From NCBI GenBank assembly GCA_002733805.1, contig NVXG01000030.1, positions 1-64,000 of the forward strand: DNA of 64,000 bases, read 5' to 3'. The first letter of the stretch is position 1. The number at the start of each line of letters is the position of its first letter. This DNA comes from Robiginitomaculum sp. (GTDB lineage Bacteria; Pseudomonadota; Alphaproteobacteria; Caulobacterales; Maricaulaceae). Position numbers and translations under genes: made by a program. The notes under the pieces were generated by a model. That model was not told where the DNA came from. It searched no databases and saw only the letters and a list, made by a program, of their open reading frames with translations. Positions 39,672 to 50,640 of this stretch are shown here, one piece after another.

Positions 39672-40841
39672 ATGAAAACAGCAGTGGTAATTGTCGCCGC
39701 CGGATCTGGCACCCGGTTTGGTGGTGAATTGCCCAAGCAATATTGCGATCTGGCCGGCCAAAGCGTGCTGCGCCGTACGGCTCGGGCATTTTCCGGTCAC
39801 CCTGAAATTGATCATGTTTTGATTGTCATCGCAAAAGATGCCCAACAACAGTTTGAAAATACCATGGGCACGCCCTGCCCGGCCTTTGTCTTCGGTGGCG
39901 CCAGCCGCACCCAATCGGTTCAGGCTGGCTTGATCGCGCTGGAACGAACCCAGCCCGACCGTGTATTGATCCACGATGGAGCGCGCCCTCTAATCTCGTC
40001 CGAAGATATCAGTGCCGTATTGGCCGAGCTAAGCCATTTCGATGGATGCGCTCCGGCCGTGCCCATTATTGACGCGATCAAGCAAGTTAATCAAAAAACC
40101 GGAAAGATCATTGGGGATGCAGATCGCAATGAGTTTCAGCGCGTACAAACCCCGCAAGGGTTTCATTATACCCGGCTGGTCTCAGCCTATGCCAATTTGC
40201 CACCAGATGAAGAGCATGTTGATGACCTTGCTGTGGCGATGGCAGCGGGAATGACTTGCAAGTTGGTATCAGGCAATCCAAATAATCTAAAAATCACCAC
40301 GCAAGCTGACTTGGCAAAGGCAAACCGGCTCATGAACGCCAAACAGAAAATTCAAATTACCGGGTTGGGGTTTGATGTGCATCAGACTTGTGCGGTCAGC
40401 AAGACCAATGGGCCAATGATACTGTGCGGGGTCAAGGTCGATACTGAACTGGCCCTCAAAGGCCATTCAGATGCGGATGTTGGGCTACACGCCCTCACCG
40501 ATGCCATTTTGGGCGCAATGGCACTTGGCGATATTGGCGACCATTTTCCGCCAAGTGACGAGCAGTGGAAAAATGCAAATTCCGGCTTGTTCCTGACCCA
40601 TGCCAAACAATTGGCCGAACAACAAGGCGGGCAGATTTGCCACGTGGATATCACCTTGATTTGTGAAGCGCCGAAAATTGCACCTTTTCGCCTGCAAATG
40701 AGAGAGTATATCGCTGATTTGTTGGGATTGCCCCTGACGCGGGTCAGTGTAAAAGCAACCACTACGGAAAAACTGGGGTTCACCGGCCGTGGCGAAGGTA
40801 TCGCTGCGCAAGCCTGTGTTACGATGGAGATCGAAGTTTGA
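39672..40841 (+). CDS. ispDF: bifunctional IspD/IspF (MEP pathway)
   Basis: VVIVAAGSGTRFGGELPKQY (IspD) fused to TGLGFDVHQT...LKGHSDADVGLHALTDAILGAMALGDIGDHFPPSD (IspF). Confidence 0.96.
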   Translation: MKTAVVIVAAGSGTRFGGELPKQYCDLAGQSVLRRTARAFSGHPEIDHVLIVIAKDAQQQFENTMGTPCPAFVFGGASRTQSVQAGLIALERTQPDRVLIHDGARPLISSEDISAVLAELSHFDGCAPAVPIIDAIKQVNQKTGKIIGDADRNEFQRVQTPQGFHYTRLVSAYANLPPDEEHVDDLAVAMAAGMTCKLVSGNPNNLKITTQADLAKANRLMNAKQKIQITGLGFDVHQTCAVSKTNGPMILCGVKVDTELALKGHSDADVGLHALTDAILGAMALGDIGDHFPPSDEQWKNANSGLFLTHAKQLAEQQGGQICHVDITLICEAPKIAPFRLQMREYIADLLGLPLTRVSVKATTTEKLGFTGRGEGIAAQACVTMEIEV

Positions 40842-41296
40842 GCAAAATAGTATCCAAATGGATTTCGACATTTTTTGGTGTTGGATTATTGCGCCCAGCC
40901 CCCGGAACCTGGGGCTCACTGGCTGCCATGCCGATCGGATTATGGATGTTGGTAACGGGTGGTTGGTCAATCTTGCTGGCAGCCAGTATTACGGCCTTTT
41001 TGATTGGCTTATGGGCCTCCGATCAATACGCCAAAAACACCGGCAATAAAGACCCATCGGAAGTGGTGATTGATGAAGTGGCGGGTCAATGGTTGGCTTT
41101 AGCCTTCGTACAACCGGTTTTGTGGCAGGTGGTTGCTGCCTTTGTTTTGTTCCGAATATTTGACATTTCCAAGCCTTGGCTAATCCGTCGTCTGGAAAAA
41201 CTGCCGGGCGGACTTGGCATCATGGCCGATGATATGTTGGCCGGGTTGGTTGCTGGTCTGTTGATTTTCTTGTGCCGGATTGTTCTGGGCCTATAG
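40838..41296 (+). CDS. pgpA: phosphatidylglycerophosphatase A
   Basis: FGVGLLRPAPGTWGSLAAMP, DPSEVVIDEVAGQWLAL, FRIFDISKPW; TTG start overlapping the ispDF stop. Confidence 0.93.
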   Translation: MSKIVSKWISTFFGVGLLRPAPGTWGSLAAMPIGLWMLVTGGWSILLAASITAFLIGLWASDQYAKNTGNKDPSEVVIDEVAGQWLALAFVQPVLWQVVAAFVLFRIFDISKPWLIRRLEKLPGGLGIMADDMLAGLVAGLLIFLCRIVLGL

Positions 41297-41317
41297 TGCG
41301 CCAAAAGAGGTTGATTG

Positions 41318-41806
41318 ATGTACCCTGACGATATTATGGCACTGGCCACCAATGTGTTAAAAAAAGCCCGCGATGGCAAACATCTCATTGCGGTTGCAGA
41401 AAGTTGCACCGGAGGACTGGTGAGCGGCGCTTTGACCGCCATTGATGGCTCGTCTGCGGTATTTGACTGCGGATTTACCACCTATTCTTACAAGGCAAAA
41501 TCATCGCTACTGGGCGTGCCGCAAGGCATGTTGGTTGAACATGGTGCGGTGAGTGAACAAGTCGCCTTGCTGATGGCCGAGGGGGCATTGTCGGCTTCCA
41601 ACGCCGATATTGCCGTGGCCATCACCGGCATTGCCGGACCGGGCGGTGGCACCGATGAGAAGCCAGTTGGTCTGGTTTGCTTTGCAGTGGCCCGGATCGG
41701 GTTCAAGACCAAAACTAAAGAGTGCTTATTTGAAAATACTGGCCGCGATTCCATCCGTATGGAAAGCGTAAAACAGGCATTATCAATGCTTGAAAGTAGC
41801 CTTTAA
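41318..41806 (+). CDS. CinA C-terminal/PncC nicotinamide-nucleotide amidohydrolase
   Basis: IAVAESCTGGLVSGALTAIDGSSAVF, AVAITGIAGPGGGTDEKPVGLV. Confidence 0.94.
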   Translation: MYPDDIMALATNVLKKARDGKHLIAVAESCTGGLVSGALTAIDGSSAVFDCGFTTYSYKAKSSLLGVPQGMLVEHGAVSEQVALLMAEGALSASNADIAVAITGIAGPGGGTDEKPVGLVCFAVARIGFKTKTKECLFENTGRDSIRMESVKQALSMLESSL

Positions 41807-42292
41807 CTCGGCAATTTCGGATCGCACCTGATGCTCAAATTCGTGTGGTGTTTTGATTTCGGTGAACCGACTGGCGGCGCGGTTTTCAAAGGCGCGTAAA
41901 ACCTTGTGTTCAGCCCGACTTTGTTTGGAACCAAATAACTTGCCCAACCATGAAATTGAAAACCTGTAGCTGACCATGAACTCCACCAAGGTCGATCCAT
42001 CAGCCAATGGATGGAACTGCCATCGATTGTTCAAATCCTTAAAAGGACCACTGACCAGCGAAACCAATATCTCACCATCGTCTGGTTCGCGGGTGATATT
42101 GGTCACAAATGACTCGCGCAACATTTTGTATTGCACCCGCACCTCGGCCCGCATCTCATTCTTGGCTGATTTCAGCAAGCGGATTGCCGAGATAAACTTG
42201 ATGAAATTCGGGTAGTCTTCCACATCCCAAGCTAAATCGTGCAAATCGTGCGGCGAAAATGGCATGTGGCGAAAAATGTGATGGCGGCTCAT
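41783..42292 (-). CDS. START/COQ10-RatA family protein
   Basis: [50 protein letters not shown]. Confidence 0.9.
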   Translation of the reverse strand: MSRHHIFRHMPFSPHDLHDLAWDVEDYPNFIKFISAIRLLKSAKNEMRAEVRVQYKMLRESFVTNITREPDDGEILVSLVSGPFKDLNNRWQFHPLADGSTLVEFMVSYRFSISWLGKLFGSKQSRAEHKVLRAFENRAASRFTEIKTPHEFEHQVRSEIAELKATFKH

Positions 42293-43254
42293 GCCGGATT
42301 GGTGCCCAGTTTTGCCAGTCTGGCAGCGCGCAATCTGGCAAAATCATCCCCGGCATGATGGCTGGAGCGGGTGAGCGGACTGCTCGATACCATCAAAAAC
42401 CCTTTGGAACGGGCGATAACTTCCAGCGCCTTGAACTCGTCCGGTTCCCAAAACCGACTGATCGGCGCGTGTTTTCTGGTGGGTTGCAGATATTGGCCAA
42501 TCGTAATGAAATCAATATCGGCAGATCGCATGTCATCCATGACCTGCATGATTTCTGCCTTGGTCTCCCCCAACCCGACCATGATGCCGGATTTGGTAAA
42601 TTGCGTATGGTCTCGCTCTTTGACTTTTTGCAACAACCGCAAGGAATGAAAATACCGGGCGCCGGGTCGGATCGAATGATACAATGACGGCACGGTTTCC
42701 AGATTGTGATTGAACACATCCGGTTTGGCATCAATTACCGTTTCGGCAGCCCCCTCTTTACGCAAGAAATCCGGGGTCAGTATTTCGATGGTGGTCGAGG
42801 GTGTAGTTTTGCGAATTGCCGCAATGGTTTTTGCAAAATGTACTGCACCGCCGTCCTCAAGGTCATCACGATCAACCGAAGTAATGACCACATGGTTTAA
42901 GCCCATTTCAAACACGGCTTTGGCTACGTTTTCCGGCTCACTTTCGTCCAGCGGTCCCGGCAATCCGGTCCGAATGTTACAAAACGCACAAGCCCGCGTG
43001 CAGGTATCACCCATAATCATCAAGGTGGCGTGCTTCTTGTCCCAACACTCGCCCATATTCGGACAGGCTGCTTCTTCGCAAACCGTGACCAAACCCTTAT
43101 CCCGCACAATTTTTCGGGTTGCTGCATATCCCTTGCCAACCGGCGCTTTAACCCGAATCCAAGCCGGTTTACGCAAAATCTTGCTGTCGGGACGCTTTTG
43201 TTTCTCCGGGTGGCGGAGGGGTGTTTTTTGATTGGTATCGATCAATGTCGTCAT
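42289..43254 (-). CDS. lipA: lipoyl synthase
   Basis: [39 protein letters not shown] radical SAM. Confidence 0.97.
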   Translation of the reverse strand: MTTLIDTNQKTPLRHPEKQKRPDSKILRKPAWIRVKAPVGKGYAATRKIVRDKGLVTVCEEAACPNMGECWDKKHATLMIMGDTCTRACAFCNIRTGLPGPLDESEPENVAKAVFEMGLNHVVITSVDRDDLEDGGAVHFAKTIAAIRKTTPSTTIEILTPDFLRKEGAAETVIDAKPDVFNHNLETVPSLYHSIRPGARYFHSLRLLQKVKERDHTQFTKSGIMVGLGETKAEIMQVMDDMRSADIDFITIGQYLQPTRKHAPISRFWEPDEFKALEVIARSKGFLMVSSSPLTRSSHHAGDDFARLRAARLAKLGTNPA

Positions 43255-43296
43255 GGGATTTGCTCAAGGTAAATCGGGTTGTCGATTATATCTAGG

Positions 43297-43806
43297 TTAC
43301 CCATCTCCCAACGCAAGGGTTTTTGTGGTTTGTCCGGCGCTTGTTGTGGCGCTGATCGTGCCCGAACCCAGCCGAATATTGGTTAAATTGATCTGTTCGG
43401 GGAACTGATCCATCAGCAAAGCGTTCAGGACAATCAATTGCTTTGGCGCCTGATCTATTTGAAGCGTAAAATAGACAAAAATGTATTCTGCCTCCGCCTC
43501 GCTACCGACAAATTCCAACTCCATCACCTTGCCGTCCAACGCAATGACAAAGCGTTTTTGACAATATGTTTTGATCAGCTCCAACGTTTCGGCCTGATCA
43601 TCCCAGCCATGGTCAAAACTCTCATAAATAATTTTCTCAAAATCATGGGCATACAGACGGTGGGTTATCTGTATTTCAGACGGGTCTTGGCCATATTCAA
43701 TAACACTCAACCCGGCATGCAGACGGTGCGCTTGGGCGGCCTGATTGGCGGCAAACAAAACGATTGCCGCCAATATGGCTAACCTGCTGATTTTTGGCGC
43801 AATCAC
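43297..43806 (-). CDS. secreted DUF6702-like protein
   Basis: Signal peptide then AHRLHAGLSVIEYGQDPSEIQITHRLYAHDFEKII; coupled to M1 peptidase. Confidence 0.75.
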   Translation of the reverse strand: MIAPKISRLAILAAIVLFAANQAAQAHRLHAGLSVIEYGQDPSEIQITHRLYAHDFEKIIYESFDHGWDDQAETLELIKTYCQKRFVIALDGKVMELEFVGSEAEAEYIFVYFTLQIDQAPKQLIVLNALLMDQFPEQINLTNIRLGSGTISATTSAGQTTKTLALGDG

Positions 43807-46196
43807 TTCTTCGGTGCTTTTTTCTCTGCTTTGGTGATCAGACTACCTTCAGAAACCACCAGCTTGTCCTCGGCCATTCTGTTGCGCGGTGGTTTTTTGC
43901 CCCGAAACGCTTCAAGCCGGGTTGGGGTAATTTGGCGTGGAAAGGTATTGTTGTGTACGTCCACATCAGCCGTTTCCCAACGCGGATCGACTGTTGCCGA
44001 GACAATCTCACGATCAGTTACGATCATCTTGGTCACCTTTTTAGGATTGGCGCGCCAAATTTCGGCTGGTAAGCGGAATTCTTCCTTGCGGCCGTTTTTA
44101 TATTCCACCTCTAGAATAATCGGCATGACCAACCCACCCAAATTGGAAAACTCGAAGAAATAGTAATTTTCATCACTTTTCAGGACTTCGCGTTCCCAAG
44201 GTTTCAAGTTTTTCAATAATTCTTGATAATCAGATTTTTGAAATTTGGTGGTCTCAAATTTATCATGCGAATTATAGTAATCCAACAAAGCGCGATCCCT
44301 ATCAACTTCCATGGGCATGGATTTGTTGCGCTCGATGGTCAATGACAACGGTTCCTCACCGGCTTCTTTGCGCGCCAATTTGTTTTCAATTTCCGGATCA
44401 GCAGTATTGAGGGTTCCAATACTGATATTGTCCAACGAAATATCAACATGATCGGTTGAATAAAACCAGCCGCGCCAGAACCAATCCAGATCTGTGCCCG
44501 ATACTTCTTCCATGGTTCGGAAGAAATCATAGGGTGTTGGGCGCTTCATTTTCCAGTCTTCTGAATACTGAGTAAATGCCCGGTCGAACGCCTCGCGGCC
44601 CAAAATAGTTTCGCGCAAAATGTTCAACGCAGTGGCTGGCTTGGCATAGGCATTATTGCCGAATTGTAAAATGGATTCAGAATTGGTCATGATCGGCACT
44701 TGGTTTTGCGACACCATGTATTCGGCCATTTTTTTCGGCTCGCCACGGCGCGATGGGTAATTTTCTTCCCATTCACGTTCCGCCAAGAATTGCATAAAGG
44801 TGTTTAGACCTTCATCCATCCAAGTCCATTGGCGCTCATCAGAGTTGACCCACATCGGAAAGAAATTATGGCCAACTTCATGAATAATAACCGAGATCAA
44901 CCCGTATTTATCTCGATCCGTATAACTTAAATTCCCCCGCATATCCTTTTTGGGACGAGGCCCATTAAAGCAAATCATCGGGTATTCCATGCCAAATTTC
45001 GGGCCATTTACTGATATGGCGACCGGCCATGGATACGGCGTTGAATACTTGGAATAGACTCGAAGTGTGTGCATCACTGATTTGGTGGAATAGGCCGACC
45101 AAAGCGGCTCTGCTTCCTTGGGGTAGAACGACATGGCCATCACATGATCAGGGCCGCCGGGGATTTCTTGGTTCATGCCCTGAGCATCCCAGATAAACTT
45201 TCGAGATGCCGCAAATGCAAAATCACGAACATCTTCGGCCATGAACCGCCATGTTTTCGTGCCTTTGGCGACACTGCGTTCATTGGCCTTGGCTTCGCTG
45301 GGCGTCACAATAAACACCGGCTCGTCAGCGGTTCTGGCCTCTCTTAATCTGGAGGCCTGCGCCGCACTTAATACTTCATCCGGGTTTTGTAATTCACCGG
45401 TGGCGGCAACGATCAAATCGGCCGGCACCGTGATTGAAACCTCATATTTTCCAAATTCCAGCGTAAATTCACCGCGACCCATAAACTGCTTGTTGTGCCA
45501 GCCTTCATAATCGGAAAATACTGCCATTCGCGGATAGAATTGGGCAATTTCGAAAATACAATTCCCGTCTTCGTTTTTTGCTTCAAAACACTCATAGCCG
45601 CCACGACCGCCAATAACTCTTTCCTCAATGATGTTATAGCCATAGGTAATCGCAAAGCTCATTTGAGCACCGGCCTTTAACGGTGTTGGCAAGTCAATAC
45701 GCATAACCGTATCCACCACTTGATACGGCAAATTACGGCCTGTTGCGTCGGTAACCGAGCTCAACCGATAACCGCCATCAAACTTACGCATGGCCAAGGC
45801 CCGCCTTGCTGCGTTGTAGGATACTTCTTTGGAAGAAGTTACCGCCCGGCCCAACTCGCCGATGGAGCCGTTTTGAAACCGATTTTGGTCCAGTTGCACC
45901 CAGAGATAGGGTAAATCCTGCCTAGATTTATTGGTGTAGGTAACCCGAACAATGCCATCCAGTCGGCGTTTGGCTTCATTTAAAGTTACGTCAATCTTGT
46001 AGTCTGCTTGTTGCTGCCAATAATCTGGACCGGGCGAGCCGCTAGCGGTCCGCATGGAATTGACATCCGGCCATTCTTCGCCCTCCAGCTGCCTGAACTT
46101 GTCTTCAAAGCTGCCTTTGGTTTGTTGAATAGGGTTGGCAATTGCCACATTGGCAAAAACCGATGCCAAAAACCCGAGCGCTACAATTCGAAACAT
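43803..46196 (-). CDS. M1 family metallopeptidase
   Basis: Signal peptide; IIHEVGHNFFPMWVNSDERQWTWMDEGLNTFMQ (HExxH plus downstream E). Confidence 0.93.
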   Translation of the reverse strand: MFRIVALGFLASVFANVAIANPIQQTKGSFEDKFRQLEGEEWPDVNSMRTASGSPGPDYWQQQADYKIDVTLNEAKRRLDGIVRVTYTNKSRQDLPYLWVQLDQNRFQNGSIGELGRAVTSSKEVSYNAARRALAMRKFDGGYRLSSVTDATGRNLPYQVVDTVMRIDLPTPLKAGAQMSFAITYGYNIIEERVIGGRGGYECFEAKNEDGNCIFEIAQFYPRMAVFSDYEGWHNKQFMGRGEFTLEFGKYEVSITVPADLIVAATGELQNPDEVLSAAQASRLREARTADEPVFIVTPSEAKANERSVAKGTKTWRFMAEDVRDFAFAASRKFIWDAQGMNQEIPGGPDHVMAMSFYPKEAEPLWSAYSTKSVMHTLRVYSKYSTPYPWPVAISVNGPKFGMEYPMICFNGPRPKKDMRGNLSYTDRDKYGLISVIIHEVGHNFFPMWVNSDERQWTWMDEGLNTFMQFLAEREWEENYPSRRGEPKKMAEYMVSQNQVPIMTNSESILQFGNNAYAKPATALNILRETILGREAFDRAFTQYSEDWKMKRPTPYDFFRTMEEVSGTDLDWFWRGWFYSTDHVDISLDNISIGTLNTADPEIENKLARKEAGEEPLSLTIERNKSMPMEVDRDRALLDYYNSHDKFETTKFQKSDYQELLKNLKPWEREVLKSDENYYFFEFSNLGGLVMPIILEVEYKNGRKEEFRLPAEIWRANPKKVTKMIVTDREIVSATVDPRWETADVDVHNNTFPRQITPTRLEAFRGKKPPRNRMAEDKLVVSEGSLITKAEKKAPKK

Positions 46197-46291
46197 AACA
46201 ACCTCCAAAACCCAGATCGAGACAACTAACCCCTACGTGACACGTGTGTCGACATTAAATACTTGTAATCTTTTGACTGTTCGAGAAACGC

Positions 46292-47044
46292 CTAGCCAGC
46301 CGCATCAACGATCGGGCAAAACTTGTCGGCGGTAAGACTGGCACCACCGACCAAGCCACCATCAACATCCGGCAAACCAAATATTTCTGTGGCATTGCCC
46401 GGATTAACTGACCCGCCGTACAAAATACGCGCTTGTGCCAGATCGTCCCCGCCGCAAGATTTCAGCACGCCGCGAATTGCCCCATGCATTTCATTGATAT
46501 CGTCCAGCGTCGCGGTTTTGCCTGTGCCAATGGCCCAAATCGGCTCATAGGCAATGACGCAATTGTCTGCATCAGCCCCACTGGGGAGCGAGTTTGTGAC
46601 CTGTAACGAAACCAATGAAATAGCTTCACCAGATTCACGTTGATCTAAGGTTTCACCCACGCAAACGATGGCAATCAGGCCGGCACGGAGCGCCGCTTCG
46701 GCCTTGGATTTGATCAGGGCGTTACTCTCGTGATAGCCCTCACGGCGTTCTGAATGCCCGACGATGCAATAGCTGGCTCCGACATCAGCCAACATTTCGG
46801 CTGAAATATCACCAGTATGCGCGCCGGAGCTTTCAGGATGACAATCCTCGCCGCCCAGCAAAAGGCCAGAATTTTTCGCTTGGTTATACAGACTGGCTAA
46901 AATGGTCGCGGGTGGGCAGATCAACACATCATGACGCTCGAATTGTTCAGCCGATATCCGGTCAATCATCAGACCCAACTCGGACTGGTTAGTCAGCAAC
47001 CCGTTCATCTTCCAATTCCCGGCGATCAGCATTTTTCGAGGCAT
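46292..47044 (-). CDS. tpiA: triosephosphate isomerase
   Basis: MLIAGNWKMNG, YCIVGHSERRE, VIAYEPIWAIGTGKTAT, ILYGGSVNPGN. Confidence 0.97.
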   Translation of the reverse strand: MPRKMLIAGNWKMNGLLTNQSELGLMIDRISAEQFERHDVLICPPATILASLYNQAKNSGLLLGGEDCHPESSGAHTGDISAEMLADVGASYCIVGHSERREGYHESNALIKSKAEAALRAGLIAIVCVGETLDQRESGEAISLVSLQVTNSLPSGADADNCVIAYEPIWAIGTGKTATLDDINEMHGAIRGVLKSCGGDDLAQARILYGGSVNPGNATEIFGLPDVDGGLVGGASLTADKFCPIVDAAG

Positions 47045-47190
47045 TTCATTCTCCAGCGTGCAGCAATTTTATGACTGTCCCTAGCAGGCGATTTACCCCT
47101 GTGCAATAAACACCGCAATCGGTGCTTGCGAGTGCAAATGACACCGCATACATTCCGCCTTCCTGTTCAACTCCAAAACCGGAGACTTCC

Positions 47191-49077
47191 ATGCTTGAAG
47201 CCATGCGTAAATCACTACGCTCCCCCATTTCGGTGGCGTTCCTTCTGCTCATTGTTTTGAGTTTTGTCGTCTGGGGCACTGGTGATATTTTCCAAGGCGG
47301 CACAGGTGATGCTGTGGTGATTGTTGGACCAGAGAAAATTACTGTGGATGAATACGCCTCCACTTGGCGCCGCGAGGTGAATTCGCGCATTCGAGCCAGC
47401 AATGGTAAATTTTCAGAAATTGAGGCCAAGGAACGGGGCATGGACGATCAATTGCTCGAGCGGATGATTTCCGAAACTGCACTGGACGCAAAGCTCAACG
47501 AGCTTGGAGTCAGCGTTTCGCGTCGGATGATGCTAGAATACGCCAAAGGGTATGAAGCATTCAAAGACCCGCTAACCGGCGAGTTCACGGACGATCAGTA
47601 TTTGCTGGCCTTAACCCAGGCACAACTGACCCCCAAAATGTTTGAATCGGAAGCCAAAGCCGATCTGGGCCGCCGTCAGGTAATGTCGGTGATCGTCGAT
47701 GGAGTGAGCGCACCCATTTCCTACACCCGTAACTTGATGGCGTTTCAACAGGAAATGCGACAGGTTGAATCTGTTTTTCTACCAAGCTCCTCCCTGCCCA
47801 GCCCGTCGGAGCCAACCCGCGAACAACTCCAAAAAATGATTGATCAAAACCCGGCACAGTTCGCTATTCCTGAACGGCGCGCTGCTACTTTGGTTTTGAT
47901 CTCGGCCAGAGATCTGGAACTCGACATCCAGCCAACCGAAGAAGAATTACGCGCCACTTTTGATTTTCGCAAAGCTGAGTTTACCAAACTAGAAACCCGC
48001 TCCTGGGTACAAGTGCCAACTCAAGATCAAGTCACTGCTGATCTGGTTTCAAAACGGCTACAAGCCGGTGAAGAAGCCGCAGACATCATGTTGGATATGA
48101 AGCTTGATGGCACACCGATTGTTCTGAGCGATGCAGACGTCAGCAATTCCCCGGATGACCAAATTGCCGAAGCGGTGTTTGCTGCTGTAACTGGTGACAC
48201 TGGAGCGACAGAGGGCCGGTTTGCTTGGGCAGCTTGGAAACTTCAATCCATTACCGCCGGTGAGGAACAAACCTTTGAAGAAGTGCAAGACCAATTGCGC
48301 GAAGACTTTACCCGCGAAGAAGCCCGCAACCGCCTGTTTGAAATTATGGGTGATTTTGAAGGCTCCCGAGGCGATGGCATGACCATGGATGAAGCAGCCG
48401 AAGCCCAAAATCTAGTGGCGATCAGCTTGCCACCGGTTGACCGCTCCGGGTTGGATGAAACCAGCGAAGCCGTCGAATTTTTTACAAAGTCGCCCGAAAT
48501 GCTGGAAACTCTATTCCTGTTGGATGAACTGGTGGAGAGCGATATTGAAGAAACCGAACAAGGCGACTTTTATGCCTTGAGCGTTGACGAGATTGTCAGT
48601 GCTCGCAACCCGGAGCTGGATGAAGTATTTGAACAGGTCAAATCCGCTTGGACCTTACAACAAACTTCGAATGCCCTACGGGCGCTGGCCGATAGTGCCA
48701 AAGCGGCATTCGATGCGGGCGAAGCCGCATCTGACATTGCGGCAAAACACCCACAAGCGCGCGTGGAAATCGCCATACTGAACCGGTATCAACCAGAACC
48801 CACCATTCCGCCAAGTCTGGCCCGGCAATTGTTTGCAATGGAACCAGGGCAATCTACCTACGTTTTCTCGGGAGCAACCGAGGAAATCATCGTTTCCAGA
48901 TTGCAAACGATCATCCCAGCTCCCCTGGCATCAGATGCCAGTTTGTTATTATCCCGCGCCCAACTTGATCAGGAGTTGAGCCGGGACATTGAGAGTCAAT
49001 TCATCAACGGCTTGCGCTCCAGTTATACCATTCGCCGCGATAACAGATTAAAAGATCTGGCTCTCGGCGATGGCTAA
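47191..49077 (+). CDS. PpiD-like SurA_N domain periplasmic folding factor
   Basis: MLEAMRKSLRSPISVAFLLLIVLSFVVWGTGDIF TM anchor; conserved position before trp genes. Confidence 0.85.
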   Translation: MLEAMRKSLRSPISVAFLLLIVLSFVVWGTGDIFQGGTGDAVVIVGPEKITVDEYASTWRREVNSRIRASNGKFSEIEAKERGMDDQLLERMISETALDAKLNELGVSVSRRMMLEYAKGYEAFKDPLTGEFTDDQYLLALTQAQLTPKMFESEAKADLGRRQVMSVIVDGVSAPISYTRNLMAFQQEMRQVESVFLPSSSLPSPSEPTREQLQKMIDQNPAQFAIPERRAATLVLISARDLELDIQPTEEELRATFDFRKAEFTKLETRSWVQVPTQDQVTADLVSKRLQAGEEAADIMLDMKLDGTPIVLSDADVSNSPDDQIAEAVFAAVTGDTGATEGRFAWAAWKLQSITAGEEQTFEEVQDQLREDFTREEARNRLFEIMGDFEGSRGDGMTMDEAAEAQNLVAISLPPVDRSGLDETSEAVEFFTKSPEMLETLFLLDELVESDIEETEQGDFYALSVDEIVSARNPELDEVFEQVKSAWTLQQTSNALRALADSAKAAFDAGEAASDIAAKHPQARVEIAILNRYQPEPTIPPSLARQLFAMEPGQSTYVFSGATEEIIVSRLQTIIPAPLASDASLLLSRAQLDQELSRDIESQFINGLRSSYTIRRDNRLKDLALGDG

Positions 49078-50581
49078 ACATGCGAACAAGCCATCGGATG
49101 ATCAAAATGACTTTGAGAACTTTTGCCGCGCATCCCTGAGCGGCCAGCCCCATCTGGTCATTCGCAGATTGATTGACGATCTGGTCACGCCGGTGGCGGC
49201 TGTACTCAAACTGGGCGCAGATCGCTCTGATATATTCTTACTGGAATCGGTCAAAGGCGGTGAAACTCGGGGCCGGTACTCGGTCATTGGGTTAAAACCG
49301 GATCAGCGTTTCAAAATTCTAGATGGACAACCTTCGATGGCTGATGGCCAAGGTACGTACCAACCATTGCCCAGCAACCCCATTGCCGCGTTACGGGAGT
49401 TCGTTGAGGCGGCAGAGGTGGATGTCCCACCACAAATGCCGCCCATGCTAAGCGGTGTCTTTGGCTATGTCGGCTATGATGCAATCACTTGGATTGATGA
49501 TGTGCCGTTGGCGGTTGGACAAGGCTTGGGAACGCCAGAAGCATTATTGCTGCGGCCTACGCAAATGGTGGTATTTGATTCGGTAAATCAGGAAATTATC
49601 CTGTCCCGGCGAATTGAACCGGTTGCGGAAAAGGATTTGCAATCAACTTGGCAGGCGCTCAAAGCTGAGCTGGATTCTTTACAAGAAACTATATTGGGAC
49701 CGTTGCAAGCCAAACCGGTTTTACAGGCACCCAAGCGTCAAGAAACCACAAAACGAGACAGCAATACAAGCATTGCCCAATTCCACCAAATGGTCGGCAA
49801 GGCCAAGCAATACATCGTGGATGGTGACGTTTTTCAGGTGGTTTTGAGCCAGCGGTTTTCAATGCCATTTACTCTGCCACCCTTTGCGCTTTATCGGTCG
49901 TTACGTAAAAGCAACCCGTCCCCGTTTCTGTTTTTCCTAGCTATGGACGAGTTTTCAATTGTTGGCTCCAGCCCAGAAATTCTGGTTCGGGTTCGCAATA
50001 AAAAAATCACCATCAGACCCATTGCCGGCACCCGGCCCCGGGGCAAGGATGAAGCGGAAGACTTGGCCTTGGAAGTGGACTTGCTGTCCGATCAGAAAGA
50101 ACGGGCTGAACATTTGATGCTGCTCGATCTGGGCCGCAATGATGCGGGCCGCGTTGCCAAGCCCGGGACGGTCAAAGTCACCAAATCATTTGTCATTGAA
50201 CGTTATAGCAAAGTGTTGCACATCGTATCTAACGTCGAAGCGGAACTGGCCGATGACAAAAATGCATTGGACGCCCTGTTTGCCGGGTTTCCGCACGGGA
50301 CAGTTTCGGGCGCGCCCAAAATCCGGGCCATGCAAATCATTGCCGAATTAGAACAAGACCGCCGGGGTATCTATGCCGGTGCGGTTGGGTATTTTTCGGC
50401 GCATGGTGATCTGGACACCTGCATTGCACTTCGTACTGCGGTAATCAAAGATGGAAAAATGTACGTTCAGGCGGGCGGCGGAAATGTGCTGGATAGCGAT
50501 GAAGAAATGGAGCGGCAGGAAACATTGCACAAATCCAGCGCCGTATTTGACGCCGCAACAGATGCTTGGCGATTTGTCTAA
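49070..50581 (+). CDS. trpE: anthranilate synthase component I
   Basis: FLLESVKGGETRGRYSVIGL, PIAGTRPRGKDEAED, FPHGTVSGAPKIRAMQIIAELE. Confidence 0.97.
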   Translation: MAKHANKPSDDQNDFENFCRASLSGQPHLVIRRLIDDLVTPVAAVLKLGADRSDIFLLESVKGGETRGRYSVIGLKPDQRFKILDGQPSMADGQGTYQPLPSNPIAALREFVEAAEVDVPPQMPPMLSGVFGYVGYDAITWIDDVPLAVGQGLGTPEALLLRPTQMVVFDSVNQEIILSRRIEPVAEKDLQSTWQALKAELDSLQETILGPLQAKPVLQAPKRQETTKRDSNTSIAQFHQMVGKAKQYIVDGDVFQVVLSQRFSMPFTLPPFALYRSLRKSNPSPFLFFLAMDEFSIVGSSPEILVRVRNKKITIRPIAGTRPRGKDEAEDLALEVDLLSDQKERAEHLMLLDLGRNDAGRVAKPGTVKVTKSFVIERYSKVLHIVSNVEAELADDKNALDALFAGFPHGTVSGAPKIRAMQIIAELEQDRRGIYAGAVGYFSAHGDLDTCIALRTAVIKDGKMYVQAGGGNVLDSDEEMERQETLHKSSAVFDAATDAWRFV

Positions 50582-50640
50582 AAGGACCAGAACGCCCGGT
50601 TCGGGCTTTCACCCATTTGCGTACCAACAAGGAAAAGTCC

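Noticed and set aside
42710-43231. 173-aa antisense ORF in lipA
   Set aside because: lipA cysteine motifs are clear on the other strand; the antisense ORF has no support.
47046-47441. 131-aa minus ORF between tpiA and ppiD (considered as secG)
   Set aside because: No hydrophobic segments expected of SecG and mostly antisense to ppiD.
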